Shown in pieces: positions 29,052-37,028 of a DNA stretch of 64,000 bases; within the stretch, counting starts at the first letter, position 1, and each line of letters opens with the position of its first letter. The position numbers and the translations under genes were made by a program. The notes under the pieces were generated by a model that did no database searches, was not told the origin of the DNA, and saw only the letters and a list, made by a program, of their open reading frames with translations. Origin of the DNA: DATHAP01 sp963762865 (GTDB lineage: Bacteria; Actinomycetota; Actinomycetes; JACCUZ01); the NCBI GenBank assembly GCA_963762865.1, contig CAVXNC010000011.1, positions 1 through 64,000 on the forward strand. Reading direction: 5' to 3'.

Positions 29052-29089
29052 GGTTCTGAACCGGGAACCACCCGTGTGGGCCCGTTCCC
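29052..29089. promoter_or_regulatory. Overlapping palindromes, candidate operator
   Basis: GGTTC-T-GAACC (29052-29062) is followed immediately by GGGAAC (29063) paired with GTTCCC (29084), with CCAC/GTGG nested inside. The cluster lies between divergent genes (28982 on minus, 29232 on plus), so an operator fits better than a terminator. Seen by eye; no regulator is identified. Confidence 0.35.
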
Positions 29090-29231
29090 CGACCGACAGG
29101 CCTAGTCATCCCTGACCACCCGACCCGGCCAACCGACGATCAAGGTACGACAGACCGGGCACATCGGCGTGACCTCCGCTCCGGCCGGTCGTTGACCGGC
29201 TATCGGGCTACAGCGTCGGGGAGGCGAACCC

Positions 29232-29534
29232 ATGCGCAGGACCGGGGAACCGCGTCCGCGGCTGGTCGAGGACGTCGAGGCGCTCGCCGACCGGGCCTCG
29301 TCTCGCGGCGCGCAGCGCCGCGCCAACGACCTGCGGGCCGTCGCCGAGCACCTGCGCGCCAAGGAGGCCCGGCAGGTCGTCGTGGACGTACGCCCCCAGG
29401 CACTCACCCGGCGCCGCGCCGCGGAGCGCGGACTTCGACGAAGGGCGCTCGGCCGGCTGCGTCACGTGGCGGCCCGGCTGCGTCAGGTAGATGGTCGGCT
29501 GCGCCAGGCAGCTGGTCGGCTGCGGGGCCGCTGA
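29232..29534 (+). CDS. Small basic helical hypothetical protein
   Basis: 100 residues, Arg-rich. The first half (RLVEDVEALADRASSRGAQR ... LRAVAEHLRAKEARQ) and the last half (LRHVAARLRQVDGRLRQAAG) form amphipathic helices with 7-residue spacing, suggesting a coiled coil or nucleic-acid/membrane-surface binding peptide. A GGGGAGG Shine-Dalgarno precedes the ATG. Opposite-strand frames here are less convincing. No family is recognised. Confidence 0.5.
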   Translation: MRRTGEPRPRLVEDVEALADRASSRGAQRRANDLRAVAEHLRAKEARQVVVDVRPQALTRRRAAERGLRRRALGRLRHVAARLRQVDGRLRQAAGRLRGR

Positions 29535-29619
29535 GCCCCCGCCTGAGCCTCACCGGACCTTCACCTGCCGGTCACGTCGAACTGGTCAAGTCGCCGCCTG
29601 ACCTGCCGACCCTGGAGGT

Positions 29620-29709
29620 ATGAGGCCGATCGTGGTCACGTGGTTCCGTCTCCGGCACAGCCGGGCCGGCATCCGCCGCTGCCACTGCTGGATCTGCAGC
29701 TCGACCTGA
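29620..29709 (+). CDS. Possible 29-residue peptide
   Basis: ATG with CTGGAGG directly upstream encodes MRPIVVTWFRLRHSRAGIRR followed by CHCWICSST. The Shine-Dalgarno is good but the ORF is very short and nothing similar is recognised. Treat as speculative. Confidence 0.2.
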   Translation: MRPIVVTWFRLRHSRAGIRRCHCWICSST

Positions 29710-29725
29710 CGTTGCCCTCGGTGGC

Positions 29726-29872
29726 CTACCGCTCGCCGATGACCGCCGGGGCCGGGTTGTCGGGCGCGCGGCGGTCCGCCAGGCGCTCCGCCGAGCCCCA
29801 CAGGACGCCGGCGCACAGCCCGAGGACCGCGACGACCACCAGGAGGGCGGTGACCCGCGATGTGCGCAGCAT
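29726..29872 (-). CDS. Possible small single-pass membrane peptide
   Basis: 48 residues: a short basic N-terminus (MLRTSRV), one hydrophobic helix (TALLVVVAVLGLCAGVLWGS) and a polar tail ending VIGER. It is downstream of and co-directional with the sulfatase (85-bp gap). The hydrophobic stretch looks coding, but the Shine-Dalgarno is weak. Confidence 0.35.
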   Translation of the reverse strand: MLRTSRVTALLVVVAVLGLCAGVLWGSAERLADRRAPDNPAPAVIGER

Positions 29873-29957
29873 GCTCGCGCCCTGCCCGTTCCGGCGGGCG
29901 GCAATCCCCGCTCTCCTCCGTGGCTCGGCTCCGGCGATCACGTCGCACCGGGCCGTT

Positions 29958-31436
29958 TCAGGCAGCACCTCGTGTCCAGCTGAAGCCCGGGGGCACCGGC
30001 GAGCACTCCGCGCGGGTCCTCGCCCGCATCGTGTCGGTGATCCCGGTGTAGGCCGGCCAGCGCGCCCGGTTGCGCGTCTCGAAGGGGTCGACCCCGTAGT
30101 CGTAGAGCTCCTCGAAACCGTCAGCCCAGTGCACGAAGAGGTAACTGGCCGACCGCAGGCCGCAGTAGGCCGGGTGCGGGATCGACCCGTCGAGGCGCTG
30201 CCAGCGCCGTCCTTCGAGCAGCAGCTCGGTCCTCTCGACCGTGTCGAGCAGGTCGAGACCGCTGGTCGCCATCGGCACTCCGGTGGCTCGCGCGATCGTC
30301 GTCGTGACGTCGAGGGTCGCGGCGAGCCGACGGTCGACCACACCCGCGGGGACGTGACCGTCCCAGCGGACGATCAGCGGCACGTCGGTCGCGAAGCGGT
30401 AGGGCATGTTCTTGCCGAGGACCCGGTGGTCCCCGACCATCAGTCCGTTGTCGGACATGTAGACCAGCAGGGTGTTCGTGAGCCGCCCGGTGTCGCGCAG
30501 CGCCGCCAGGATCCCGGCGACCGCCTCGTCGACGGCCATCAGCTGCTCCTGCTGCCGGGCCCGGATGAAGTCGATCGCAGGCTGGGGCAGCCGAGTCTTC
30601 TCGCGGAGGAACTCCGGCTTGTCGTGGACCCTCTCGGTCACCGACGGCGGCTGGTAGGAGGGCAGGTCGTGCGCCAGCAGGTAGCGGTGCCGGCGCGCCG
30701 GCCGGTAGGGCTTGTGCGGCGCGAACGGGGTGAACGTCAGGAAGAGCGGCTCGGTGCTCGGGGTCTCGCGCACGAAGTCGGCGGCCCGGGCGCCGAGCAC
30801 GTCGGTCGAGTAGTCCCGGTCCCGCCGGCCGTGCCGGGTCCCGTCGGTGAGCCGGTAGTCGTAGTAGGCACCGGTCGTGTCGGCGAAGGTCAGGAACGTG
30901 TCCCACCCGACCGGGACGTGGCCGGCGGGCAGGCCGAGCGGGCTCTGCGCATAACCGTTGGCGTACTTGCCGAACAGGCCAGTGGTGTACCCCTCGTCGT
31001 CCAGCGCCTTGGCCAGGGTCCGGTCCTCGTTGCCGTTCTCGTAGAAGGCCCGCCAACCACCATGCGGCGGGGTGTTGCCCCAGACCCCGGTGTCGTGAGC
31101 GAACAGCCCGGTGGCGATGGACGCTCGGGACGGGCAGCAGGTCGCGGTCGGGGCGACGGTCCGCGCGAACCGCACGCCCTTGTCCCGCAGCTCGTCGCGG
31201 ACCGTTCGCATCCGGGCGACGGTGTCCGGCCGCTGGTCGTCGGTGAGGATCAGGACGACGTCGGGCGGTCGCTGCGATCCGTCCGGCAGCCCGTCAGGCA
31301 CCGCGGGTGCGCTGCCGTCTCCGGCCGGGACGTGGACGACGTCGTACACCCGCCGCTGGTCTGCGGCCACCTCGTGACCGACGAGGAAGCCGGCGCACAG
31401 GACGAGAACCAGCAACGACCGCAGCCCCCCGTCCAT
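29958..31436 (-). CDS. Exported sulfatase (type I, formylglycine-dependent)
   Basis: 492 residues from the ATG at 31434-31436 (GGTGGGGG upstream). N-terminal signal or anchor helix: RSLLVLVLCAGFLVG. The alkaline-phosphatase-fold sulfatase domain begins PDVVLILTDDQRPDT. The activation motif is TCCPSRAS (C-x-P-x-R), whose Cys would become formylglycine. Further metal/active residues appear in FTPFAPHKPY and YMSDNGLMVGDHR. It would cleave a sulfate (or phosphonate) ester outside the membrane; the substrate is unknown. No formylglycine-generating enzyme gene is in the window. Confidence 0.9.
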   Translation of the reverse strand: MDGGLRSLLVLVLCAGFLVGHEVAADQRRVYDVVHVPAGDGSAPAVPDGLPDGSQRPPDVVLILTDDQRPDTVARMRTVRDELRDKGVRFARTVAPTATCCPSRASIATGLFAHDTGVWGNTPPHGGWRAFYENGNEDRTLAKALDDEGYTTGLFGKYANGYAQSPLGLPAGHVPVGWDTFLTFADTTGAYYDYRLTDGTRHGRRDRDYSTDVLGARAADFVRETPSTEPLFLTFTPFAPHKPYRPARRHRYLLAHDLPSYQPPSVTERVHDKPEFLREKTRLPQPAIDFIRARQQEQLMAVDEAVAGILAALRDTGRLTNTLLVYMSDNGLMVGDHRVLGKNMPYRFATDVPLIVRWDGHVPAGVVDRRLAATLDVTTTIARATGVPMATSGLDLLDTVERTELLLEGRRWQRLDGSIPHPAYCGLRSASYLFVHWADGFEELYDYGVDPFETRNRARWPAYTGITDTMRARTRAECSPVPPGFSWTRGAA

Positions 31437-31610
31437 CGGTCCCCCACCTGCCACACCCGCCCCCGGGCCCCACCCCTCGCACGCGCCCATGTCGTGGCGC
31501 GATGCGGAATGCTGCAAGGACGCCCGCGCGACGCGGTCGGTTCACCGTCGGCGCCCACTAGCCTGTGCAGCCTTGGCGCATGCCTGCCGCGACCCCCCGC
31601 GACCACGTCG

Positions 31611-32060
31611 ATGGCTGACGCTGACGACGTACGCCGCCTGGCGCTCGCCCTTCCGCACGTCGAGGAGATCGACAGCGAAGGCTTCGACTTCCGGGTCGGC
31701 AACAAGGGGTTCGTGTGGTCCTACCCGGAGCGCAACCCCGGCCAGCGACGGGTGATCCGCACCGACATCGCCGTGCTGTACGTCGGCGACGAGGCGGAGA
31801 AGCAGGCGCTGCTGCTGGGCGAGCCCGACCTCTTCTTCACGGCGCGCGGCTACGAGGAGACGCCGCTGGTGATGCTCCGGCTCGCCGAGGTCGACGCCCG
31901 TCGGCTCGCCGAGCTGGTCATCGACGCGTGGCGGATGCGGGCACCCGACGACCTGGTCGGTGACCTCGACGCCACGGAGGGCAACGGCAGCCGGAAGGCA
32001 GCGCGCGGCCGCACGGGCCGGGTCCGACGGGTCAGTCCACCGGGCCGGACCACGGGGTGA
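31611..32060 (+). CDS. MmcQ/YjbR-like protein
   Basis: 149 residues. It starts MADADDVRRLALALPHVEEI, the classic YjbR/MmcQ opening, then FDFRVGNKGFVWSYPER, LLLGEPDLFFTARGYEETPL and LAELVIDAWRMRAPDDLV. The family has a CyaY-like fold and was proposed to bind DNA; its role is unclear. The basic tail (NGSRKAARGRTGRVRRVS) overlaps the end of a small opposite-strand gene. Confidence 0.85.
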   Translation: MADADDVRRLALALPHVEEIDSEGFDFRVGNKGFVWSYPERNPGQRRVIRTDIAVLYVGDEAEKQALLLGEPDLFFTARGYEETPLVMLRLAEVDARRLAELVIDAWRMRAPDDLVGDLDATEGNGSRKAARGRTGRVRRVSPPGRTTG

Positions 32061-32235
32061 GCGGCTCTCCGGCGAACTGCCGGAGCATCTCGCTCATCGT
32101 CCAGTCGCGCAGCGCGGTGACGTCCGCCGGGGCGGCGAGGGTGAGCAGGTCTCCGTTGCGGCAGTAGTCATCCACCTCGACCAGCCGGTCCTGGACCGAG
32201 GCCACCAGGTCGGGCGTCTCGGCCGGCAGTGGCAC
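32032..32235 (-). CDS. Small hypothetical protein downstream of LigD polymerase
   Basis: About 67 residues from a GTG at 32235: PLPAETPDLVASVQDRLVEV, then DDYCRNGDLLTLAAPADVTA and LRDWTMSEMLRQFAGEPLTP. The composition and regular helices look coding. The frame could extend to about 32290, overlapping the end of the polymerase gene, but no standard start codon lies there. No family is recognised. Confidence 0.45.
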   Translation of the reverse strand: MPLPAETPDLVASVQDRLVEVDDYCRNGDLLTLAAPADVTALRDWTMSEMLRQFAGEPLTPWSGPVD

Positions 32236-32285
32236 CGACGAGTCGATGGTGACCTCGCCGCGCGGTCGTCGATCCGACCCGACGA

Positions 32286-33362
32286 TCAGCCCGCCGAGTC
32301 GTCGGTCTCCCAGTTGGCGGCGTTCTTGCGGCTCGGCTGCACCCGTGGCGGCTCGCCCGGCATCTTGGGGTAGTCCGGTGGGTAGGGCATGTCGCCCAGT
32401 CCGTGGTCGCGCTCGTCGCGCTCGAACCACTCGAGCAGCGGCGACATGTCGTGCGCGACCTCGTCGATCTCGCGGTGCGGGTCGCCCTTCTCGGCGAAGC
32501 GCGCCGGCATGGTGCGCACCGTGAGGTCACGCGGGTCGACGTCAGCCAGCTCGTCCCACTCGAGAGGTGCCGACACGGGGGCGTGCGGGATCGGTCGGAC
32601 GGAGTAGGCCGACGCGATCGTTCTGTCGCGGGCGTTCTGGTTGTAGTCGACGAAGATGGTCTCGCCGCGCTCCTCCTTCCACCACTTGGTCGTGACCCGG
32701 CCGGGCATCCGCCGCTCCAGCTCGCGGCCGAAGGCGATCGCGGCGTGGCGCACGTCGGTGAAGCTCCACCGCGGCTGGACACGGATGTAGATGTGCACAC
32801 CGCGGTTGCCCGACGTCTTGGGGAACCCTCGCCAGCCCAGCTCGCCCAGCACCTCGCGGGCGACTCCTGCCACCTCGACGGCGTCCTGGAAGTCGGTGCC
32901 CGGCTGCGGGTCGAGGTCGATCCGCAGCTCGTCGGGCTGCTCGACGTCGTCGCGACGGACCGGCCACGGGTGGAAGGTGATGGTGTTCTGCTGGGCGCAC
33001 CAGGCCACGGTCGCCAGCTCGGTCACGCATACCTCGTCCGCCGTCCGACCGCTCGGGAAGCTGATGTGCGCCGTCTCGACCCACGGCGGGGCGCCCTTGC
33101 TGATCCGCTTCTGGTAGAACGCGTCGGCGCCGCGGCCGTCGGCTCGGGTGGCGAGGCGGACCCCCTCGTGCACCCCCGTGGTCCACCGCTCCAGGGTGAC
33201 CGGCCGGTCGCGCAGGGCACGCAGGATGCCGTCGCCGACCGAGACGTAGTACTCGACCATCTCCCGCTTCGTGATGCCCACGTCCGGGAAGATCGGCTTG
33301 TCCGGGTTGGTCACCTTGACCGTGCGGGGTCCCACCTCGAGCTCGATGAAGGGCGATGCCAT
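32286..33362 (-). CDS. ligD: Stand-alone LigD polymerase domain (primase-polymerase)
   Basis: 358 residues, only the LigD PolDom (no ligase or nuclease part). It begins FIELEVGPRTVKVTNPDKPI, then FPDVGITKREMVEYY. The catalytic Asp pair is in LRIDLDPQPG; WRGFPKTSGNRGVHIYIR and GETIFVDYNQNARDRTIASA are diagnostic motifs. Such polymerases fill gaps and add nucleotides in Ku-dependent end joining. LigC is encoded 9 kb away on the other strand. Divergent from msrB with a 58-bp gap. Confidence 0.92.
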   Translation of the reverse strand: MASPFIELEVGPRTVKVTNPDKPIFPDVGITKREMVEYYVSVGDGILRALRDRPVTLERWTTGVHEGVRLATRADGRGADAFYQKRISKGAPPWVETAHISFPSGRTADEVCVTELATVAWCAQQNTITFHPWPVRRDDVEQPDELRIDLDPQPGTDFQDAVEVAGVAREVLGELGWRGFPKTSGNRGVHIYIRVQPRWSFTDVRHAAIAFGRELERRMPGRVTTKWWKEERGETIFVDYNQNARDRTIASAYSVRPIPHAPVSAPLEWDELADVDPRDLTVRTMPARFAEKGDPHREIDEVAHDMSPLLEWFERDERDHGLGDMPYPPDYPKMPGEPPRVQPSRKNAANWETDDSAG

Positions 33363-33420
33363 GACGGCACGCTACCCATCTGGCCCGGCAGGGCGAACCG
33401 TGGCGACGTACTGTCGTGTC

Positions 33421-33867
33421 ATGTTCGGCAGGAAGAGCGACAGCGAGCAGGACAGCGGGACGCGCACCTACGAGGTCGAGAAGACCGAGGACGAGTGGCG
33501 CGCGGAGCTCTCACCCGCGGAGTACCACGTGCTCCGCGAGGCGGGCACCGAGCGGCCGTGGACCGGCGAGTACAACGACACCAAGGCCGTCGGCGTCTAC
33601 TCCTGCAAGGCATGCGGCCAGGAGCTCTTCCGCAGCGAGGCGAAGTTCGACTCGCACTGCGGGTGGCCGTCGTTCTACCAGCCCAGCGACTCCGACGCCG
33701 TCGACCTCATCGAGGACAACTCACTCTTCATGCGACGCATCGAGGTGCGGTGCCGCCGGTGCGGCTCGCACCTCGGGCACGTCTTCGACGACGCCCCACA
33801 GACCCCCACCGGCGACCGCTATTGCATCAACTCGGTGTCGATCCGGTTGGAGCCGGCCGACGAGTGA
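33421..33867 (+). CDS. msrB: Peptide-methionine (R)-S-oxide reductase MsrB
   Basis: Repairs oxidised methionine (R-sulfoxide) in proteins. 148 residues. Two zinc-binding CxxC pairs are present (SCKACGQ, RCRRCGSH), with SHCGWPSFYQP and the catalytic Cys in RYCINSVSIRL. The ATG at 33421 gives a short charged extension before the core (EDEWRAELSPAEYHVLREAG). Ends four bases from the convergent PAP2 gene. Confidence 0.95.
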   Translation: MFGRKSDSEQDSGTRTYEVEKTEDEWRAELSPAEYHVLREAGTERPWTGEYNDTKAVGVYSCKACGQELFRSEAKFDSHCGWPSFYQPSDSDAVDLIEDNSLFMRRIEVRCRRCGSHLGHVFDDAPQTPTGDRYCINSVSIRLEPADE

Positions 33868-33870
33868 CCG

Positions 33871-34746
33871 TCAGTGGTGGTGCGGACGCCAGGACAGCGC
33901 ACGGGAGACCAGGAAGCGCAGGCCGCCTGACCAGCCGTCGCGCTCACGGACCTCGCGGAAGTCGACCGTCGCGCGGTCGAACAGGATCACCAGCTGCAGC
34001 AGCAGTCCCCCGACCAGGGCGCCGGCGACGAGGTCGGTCAGCCAGTGGCTGCCGACGTAGAGCGACGTCAGGATCGTGACCGTCGTCAGGACCGTGATCA
34101 ACAAGGTGAGCCGGCGCAACGGCGGGTCCTTCGCGTAGCGCCAGAAGAAGTAGATGATCAGGCCGCCGGTCAGCACCATGTTGGACGAGTGGCCGGACGG
34201 GTAGATGACACCGCCGGCGAAGACGCTGGGATCGCCGGTCTCGGTCTCGGACCGCCCGATCAGGATCTTCATCGCGCCGACGACGACGTTGAGGACCACG
34301 AACGACGCCATCGCGAGCACCACCGGGCGCCAGGTGCCGTGCCGGCGCGCGAAGACGCCGGCCACGATCAGCAGGATCGGCACCAGGACCGACCGCTGCC
34401 CGAGCTTGTCGTAGATCCACGCGGCGTCCTGCAGCGCCGGGGTCTCCTTCTCGCCGTCCCAGCTCGCGATCTCGATGTCGAGCTGGGTCAGCGGGCCCTG
34501 CACGAAGATGTCGACAGTCACGAGGACGAGCAGCCCGAGCAACGTGGCGGAGATGAAGCGTGCCTTGGCGCTGAGCAGGTCGGCGAGCCACAGACCGCGT
34601 TGCGGGCTCGGGACCGCCGGGTGCGCCCGGCGCGGGGCGGGCAGGTCGGCGCCGTCGGTGGTGGACCACTCGCTCTCGTGGACCAGCTCGATGCTGTCGC
34701 CGAGCTCCGTGCCGTGGCCGTCGGTGCCGTGCGGGGACGCGCTCAC
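33871..34746 (-). CDS. PAP2-family membrane phosphatase
   Basis: 291 residues with about six membrane helices after a ~55-residue acidic cytoplasmic N-terminus. The PAP2 signature motifs are PSGHSS (with the catalytic His) and LYVGSHWLTDLVAGALVGG. The first motif region (MKILIGRSETETGDP) is looser than KxxxxxxRP. It probably dephosphorylates a lipid such as undecaprenyl pyrophosphate or phosphatidate. The GTG start lies 7 bases after the hemQ stop, so it is in the hemY-hemQ operon. Confidence 0.88.
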   Translation of the reverse strand: MSASPHGTDGHGTELGDSIELVHESEWSTTDGADLPAPRRAHPAVPSPQRGLWLADLLSAKARFISATLLGLLVLVTVDIFVQGPLTQLDIEIASWDGEKETPALQDAAWIYDKLGQRSVLVPILLIVAGVFARRHGTWRPVVLAMASFVVLNVVVGAMKILIGRSETETGDPSVFAGGVIYPSGHSSNMVLTGGLIIYFFWRYAKDPPLRRLTLLITVLTTVTILTSLYVGSHWLTDLVAGALVGGLLLQLVILFDRATVDFREVRERDGWSGGLRFLVSRALSWRPHHH

Positions 34747-34753
34747 CGGCGGC

Positions 34754-35464
34754 TCACGGCAGGCCCGCGACGATCTCGGCGACCGGCTTGCGCCGCCCGG
34801 TGTAGAACGGCACTTCCTCGCGGACGTGCAGCCGGGCGCGTGATGCGCGCAGGTCTCGCATCAGGTCGACGATCCGGTGCAGCTCGTCGGCCTCGAAGGC
34901 CAGCAGCCACTCGTAGTCGCCGAGGGAGAACGCTGCCACCGTGTTGGCCCGCACGTCGGGGTAGCCGCGCGCCAGCTGACCGTGCTCCGCGAGCATCGCG
35001 CGACGCTCCTCGTCGGGCAGCAGGTACCACTCGTAGGACCGGACGAAGGGGTAGACCGACACGTAGTTCCGCGGCTCCTCGTCGGCGAGGAACGCCGGCA
35101 CGTGGCTCTTGTTGAACTCAGCCGGCCGGTGCAGGGCCAGCTGCGACCAGACCGGCTCGCAGGCCGCGCCGACTGCGGTGCGGCGGAAGCGCTGGTAGGC
35201 CTCCTGCAGGTCGTCGGACGACGAGGCGTGCCACCACACCATCAGGTCCGCGTCGGCGCGCAGCCCGGCGACGTCGTAGACGCCGCGGACGACGACGTCC
35301 TTGGCGGCCAGCTGCTCGAAGAGGGCGTCCACCTCGGCGGCCGCGTCCGCGCGGTCGGCCGGCAGCTCGTCACGCGCCCGGAAGACGGACCACATCGTGT
35401 AGCGGATCACCTGGTTGAGGTCGCGCGCCTTCGGCTTCGCGGGCCCGGTGTCGTGATCAGTCAC
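34754..35464 (-). CDS. hemQ: Coproheme decarboxylase ChdC/HemQ
   Basis: Last step of the coproporphyrin haem pathway: oxidative decarboxylation of coproheme to haem b using peroxide. 236 residues, chlorite-dismutase fold. Motifs: NQVIRYTMWSVFRA, GVYDVAGLRADADLMVWWHA, then YVSVYPFVRSYEWYLL (with the catalytic Tyr region) and AAFSLGDYEWLLAFE. The GTG start overlaps the end of hemY by 8 bases. Together they show a Gram-positive-type haem pathway. Confidence 0.95.
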   Translation of the reverse strand: MTDHDTGPAKPKARDLNQVIRYTMWSVFRARDELPADRADAAAEVDALFEQLAAKDVVVRGVYDVAGLRADADLMVWWHASSSDDLQEAYQRFRRTAVGAACEPVWSQLALHRPAEFNKSHVPAFLADEEPRNYVSVYPFVRSYEWYLLPDEERRAMLAEHGQLARGYPDVRANTVAAFSLGDYEWLLAFEADELHRIVDLMRDLRASRARLHVREEVPFYTGRRKPVAEIVAGLP

Positions 35465-36905
35465 GCTGCCATTGTCGCAGCACCTCGCGGGCGGCCCGGT
35501 CCGCGGTGGCGATGCACGCGGGGATGCCCACCCCGTCGTACGTCGCGCCGCACACCGCCAGCCCCGGATGGGCGGCGACGGCGGTACGCACCCGCGCGAC
35601 CCGGTCCACGTGCCCGACGGCGTACTGCGGCAGGCCGCCGCCCCACCGGGTCACCCGGGCGTCGACCGGCGGGTCGGTGACGCCGAGCGTGTCGGTGAGG
35701 TCGGCCAGGGCGAGATCCACCAGCTCGGGGTCCCCGCGCTGCAGCACGGCCTCCTCGCCGACCCGGCCGAGCGAGGCCCGGATGACGACCAGCTCGGGCG
35801 CTCTGGCGGCGTACCAGCCCCACTTGCTCGAGGAGAACGTGACCGCCTTCACGGCGCGACCCTCGACGGGCGGGACGAGGAAGCCGGAGCCCCCGGGCAG
35901 GGTGGCGAACGCCGTCCGCGGGAAGGCCAGGGCGACGACCGCCATCGACGCGGTCCGCACCTGCGCCAGCTCGGTGGCGGCCGCTGGCACCTCCGCGCGG
36001 AGCAGGCGGGCCGCCGGTGCCGGCGGCACGGCCAGGACCACCGCGTCGGCGAGGACCTCCTCCGGGTCGCGGGTGGATCCGACGGTCAGCCGCCACCCGG
36101 TCGGCGTGCGGCGCAGCTCGCGGACGGTGGCACCCGTCCGGATCTCGGCGCCGGAGAGGCGCGCGACGGCCTCGGGCAGCCGGCCGACGCCGCCGACCGG
36201 CGCGCCGAAGACCGGGCCGGGCGGGGTGGGCGCCGCCGCACGGCTGGCTCGGACGGCGGCGAGCAGCGAGCGTTCCGCGCGTACGTGCGGCAGGAGCTGC
36301 GGCAGGGTCGCCGCGAGGGAGAGCTGGTCGGCCCGGCCGGCGTAGACGCCGCCGAGAAGGGGCTCGACGAGCCGGTCGACGACCGCCTTGCCCAACCGGG
36401 CGCTGACGTAGCGGCCCACTGACACGTCCTCGCGCAGCCGGGTGCGGGGCAGCCAGGAGTCGACCGGGATGCGGGCCATCTCACCGGTGGTGAGCAGGCC
36501 GGTCGCAACGAGTGACCGGAGGTCCGTGGGGATGCCCATGACGGTGTCCCGCGGGAGCGCGCGAAGCTCGCCCCGGCTCCAGACCCGTGCGCTGGTCGTT
36601 GCGGCCGGCTCGAGGTCGAGGCCGGCAGCAGCCGCCAGGTCCACGGCCTCGGGACGGCGGAGCAGCAGCGACTCCGCGCCCTCGTCGACCGGGACGCCGG
36701 CGAGGTCGCCGACCCGCAGCTTGCCGCCCACCGCAGGGCTGCCCTCCAGCACCGTGACCCGCACGGCCACACCCGTGTCGCCGCCATGGCGGCGCAGGAA
36801 CCAGGCAGCGGCCAGGCCGGCGATGCCGCCGCCCACCACGACGACGTGGCGCACCGGCGCGGGACGCCCGTCGCCGGGCGCGCCGACGAGGTCCGGGTCA
36901 CCCAC
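35457..36905 (-). CDS. hemY: Coproporphyrinogen III/protoporphyrinogen oxidase HemY (CgoX)
   Basis: 482 residues. An FAD-binding GxGxxG motif (VVVVGGGIAGLAAAWFLRRH) is at the N-terminus, with VTVLEGSPAVGGKLR following; GVPVDEGAESLLLRRPE matches the substrate-entry region, and the C-terminal GLAVCGATYDGVGIPACI is the second FAD contact. With HemQ adjacent, oxidation of coproporphyrinogen to coproporphyrin is the likely reaction. I chose the GTG at 36905 (VGDPDLVGAPG) because the FAD motif begins about 20 residues in; the frame is open further upstream. Confidence 0.93.
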   Translation of the reverse strand: MGDPDLVGAPGDGRPAPVRHVVVVGGGIAGLAAAWFLRRHGGDTGVAVRVTVLEGSPAVGGKLRVGDLAGVPVDEGAESLLLRRPEAVDLAAAAGLDLEPAATTSARVWSRGELRALPRDTVMGIPTDLRSLVATGLLTTGEMARIPVDSWLPRTRLREDVSVGRYVSARLGKAVVDRLVEPLLGGVYAGRADQLSLAATLPQLLPHVRAERSLLAAVRASRAAAPTPPGPVFGAPVGGVGRLPEAVARLSGAEIRTGATVRELRRTPTGWRLTVGSTRDPEEVLADAVVLAVPPAPAARLLRAEVPAAATELAQVRTASMAVVALAFPRTAFATLPGGSGFLVPPVEGRAVKAVTFSSSKWGWYAARAPELVVIRASLGRVGEEAVLQRGDPELVDLALADLTDTLGVTDPPVDARVTRWGGGLPQYAVGHVDRVARVRTAVAAHPGLAVCGATYDGVGIPACIATADRAAREVLRQWQRD

Positions 36906-37028
36906 GCGCGCCACCCTCGCAGATCGTGACCCGATCGCGACCGGAGCCCCGGAACCGGCCGCCGGGCGCTGCCGTCCCACCCCCGACCACCCACCGCCGC
37001 TGCTGCGGCCGGCACCGAGGAGCCGACG

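Noticed and set aside
29102..29465. Minus-strand frames opposite the 100-residue basic protein
   Set aside because: They lack a Shine-Dalgarno and show Pro/Gly/Arg noise, whereas the plus frame has a good ribosome site and heptad pattern.
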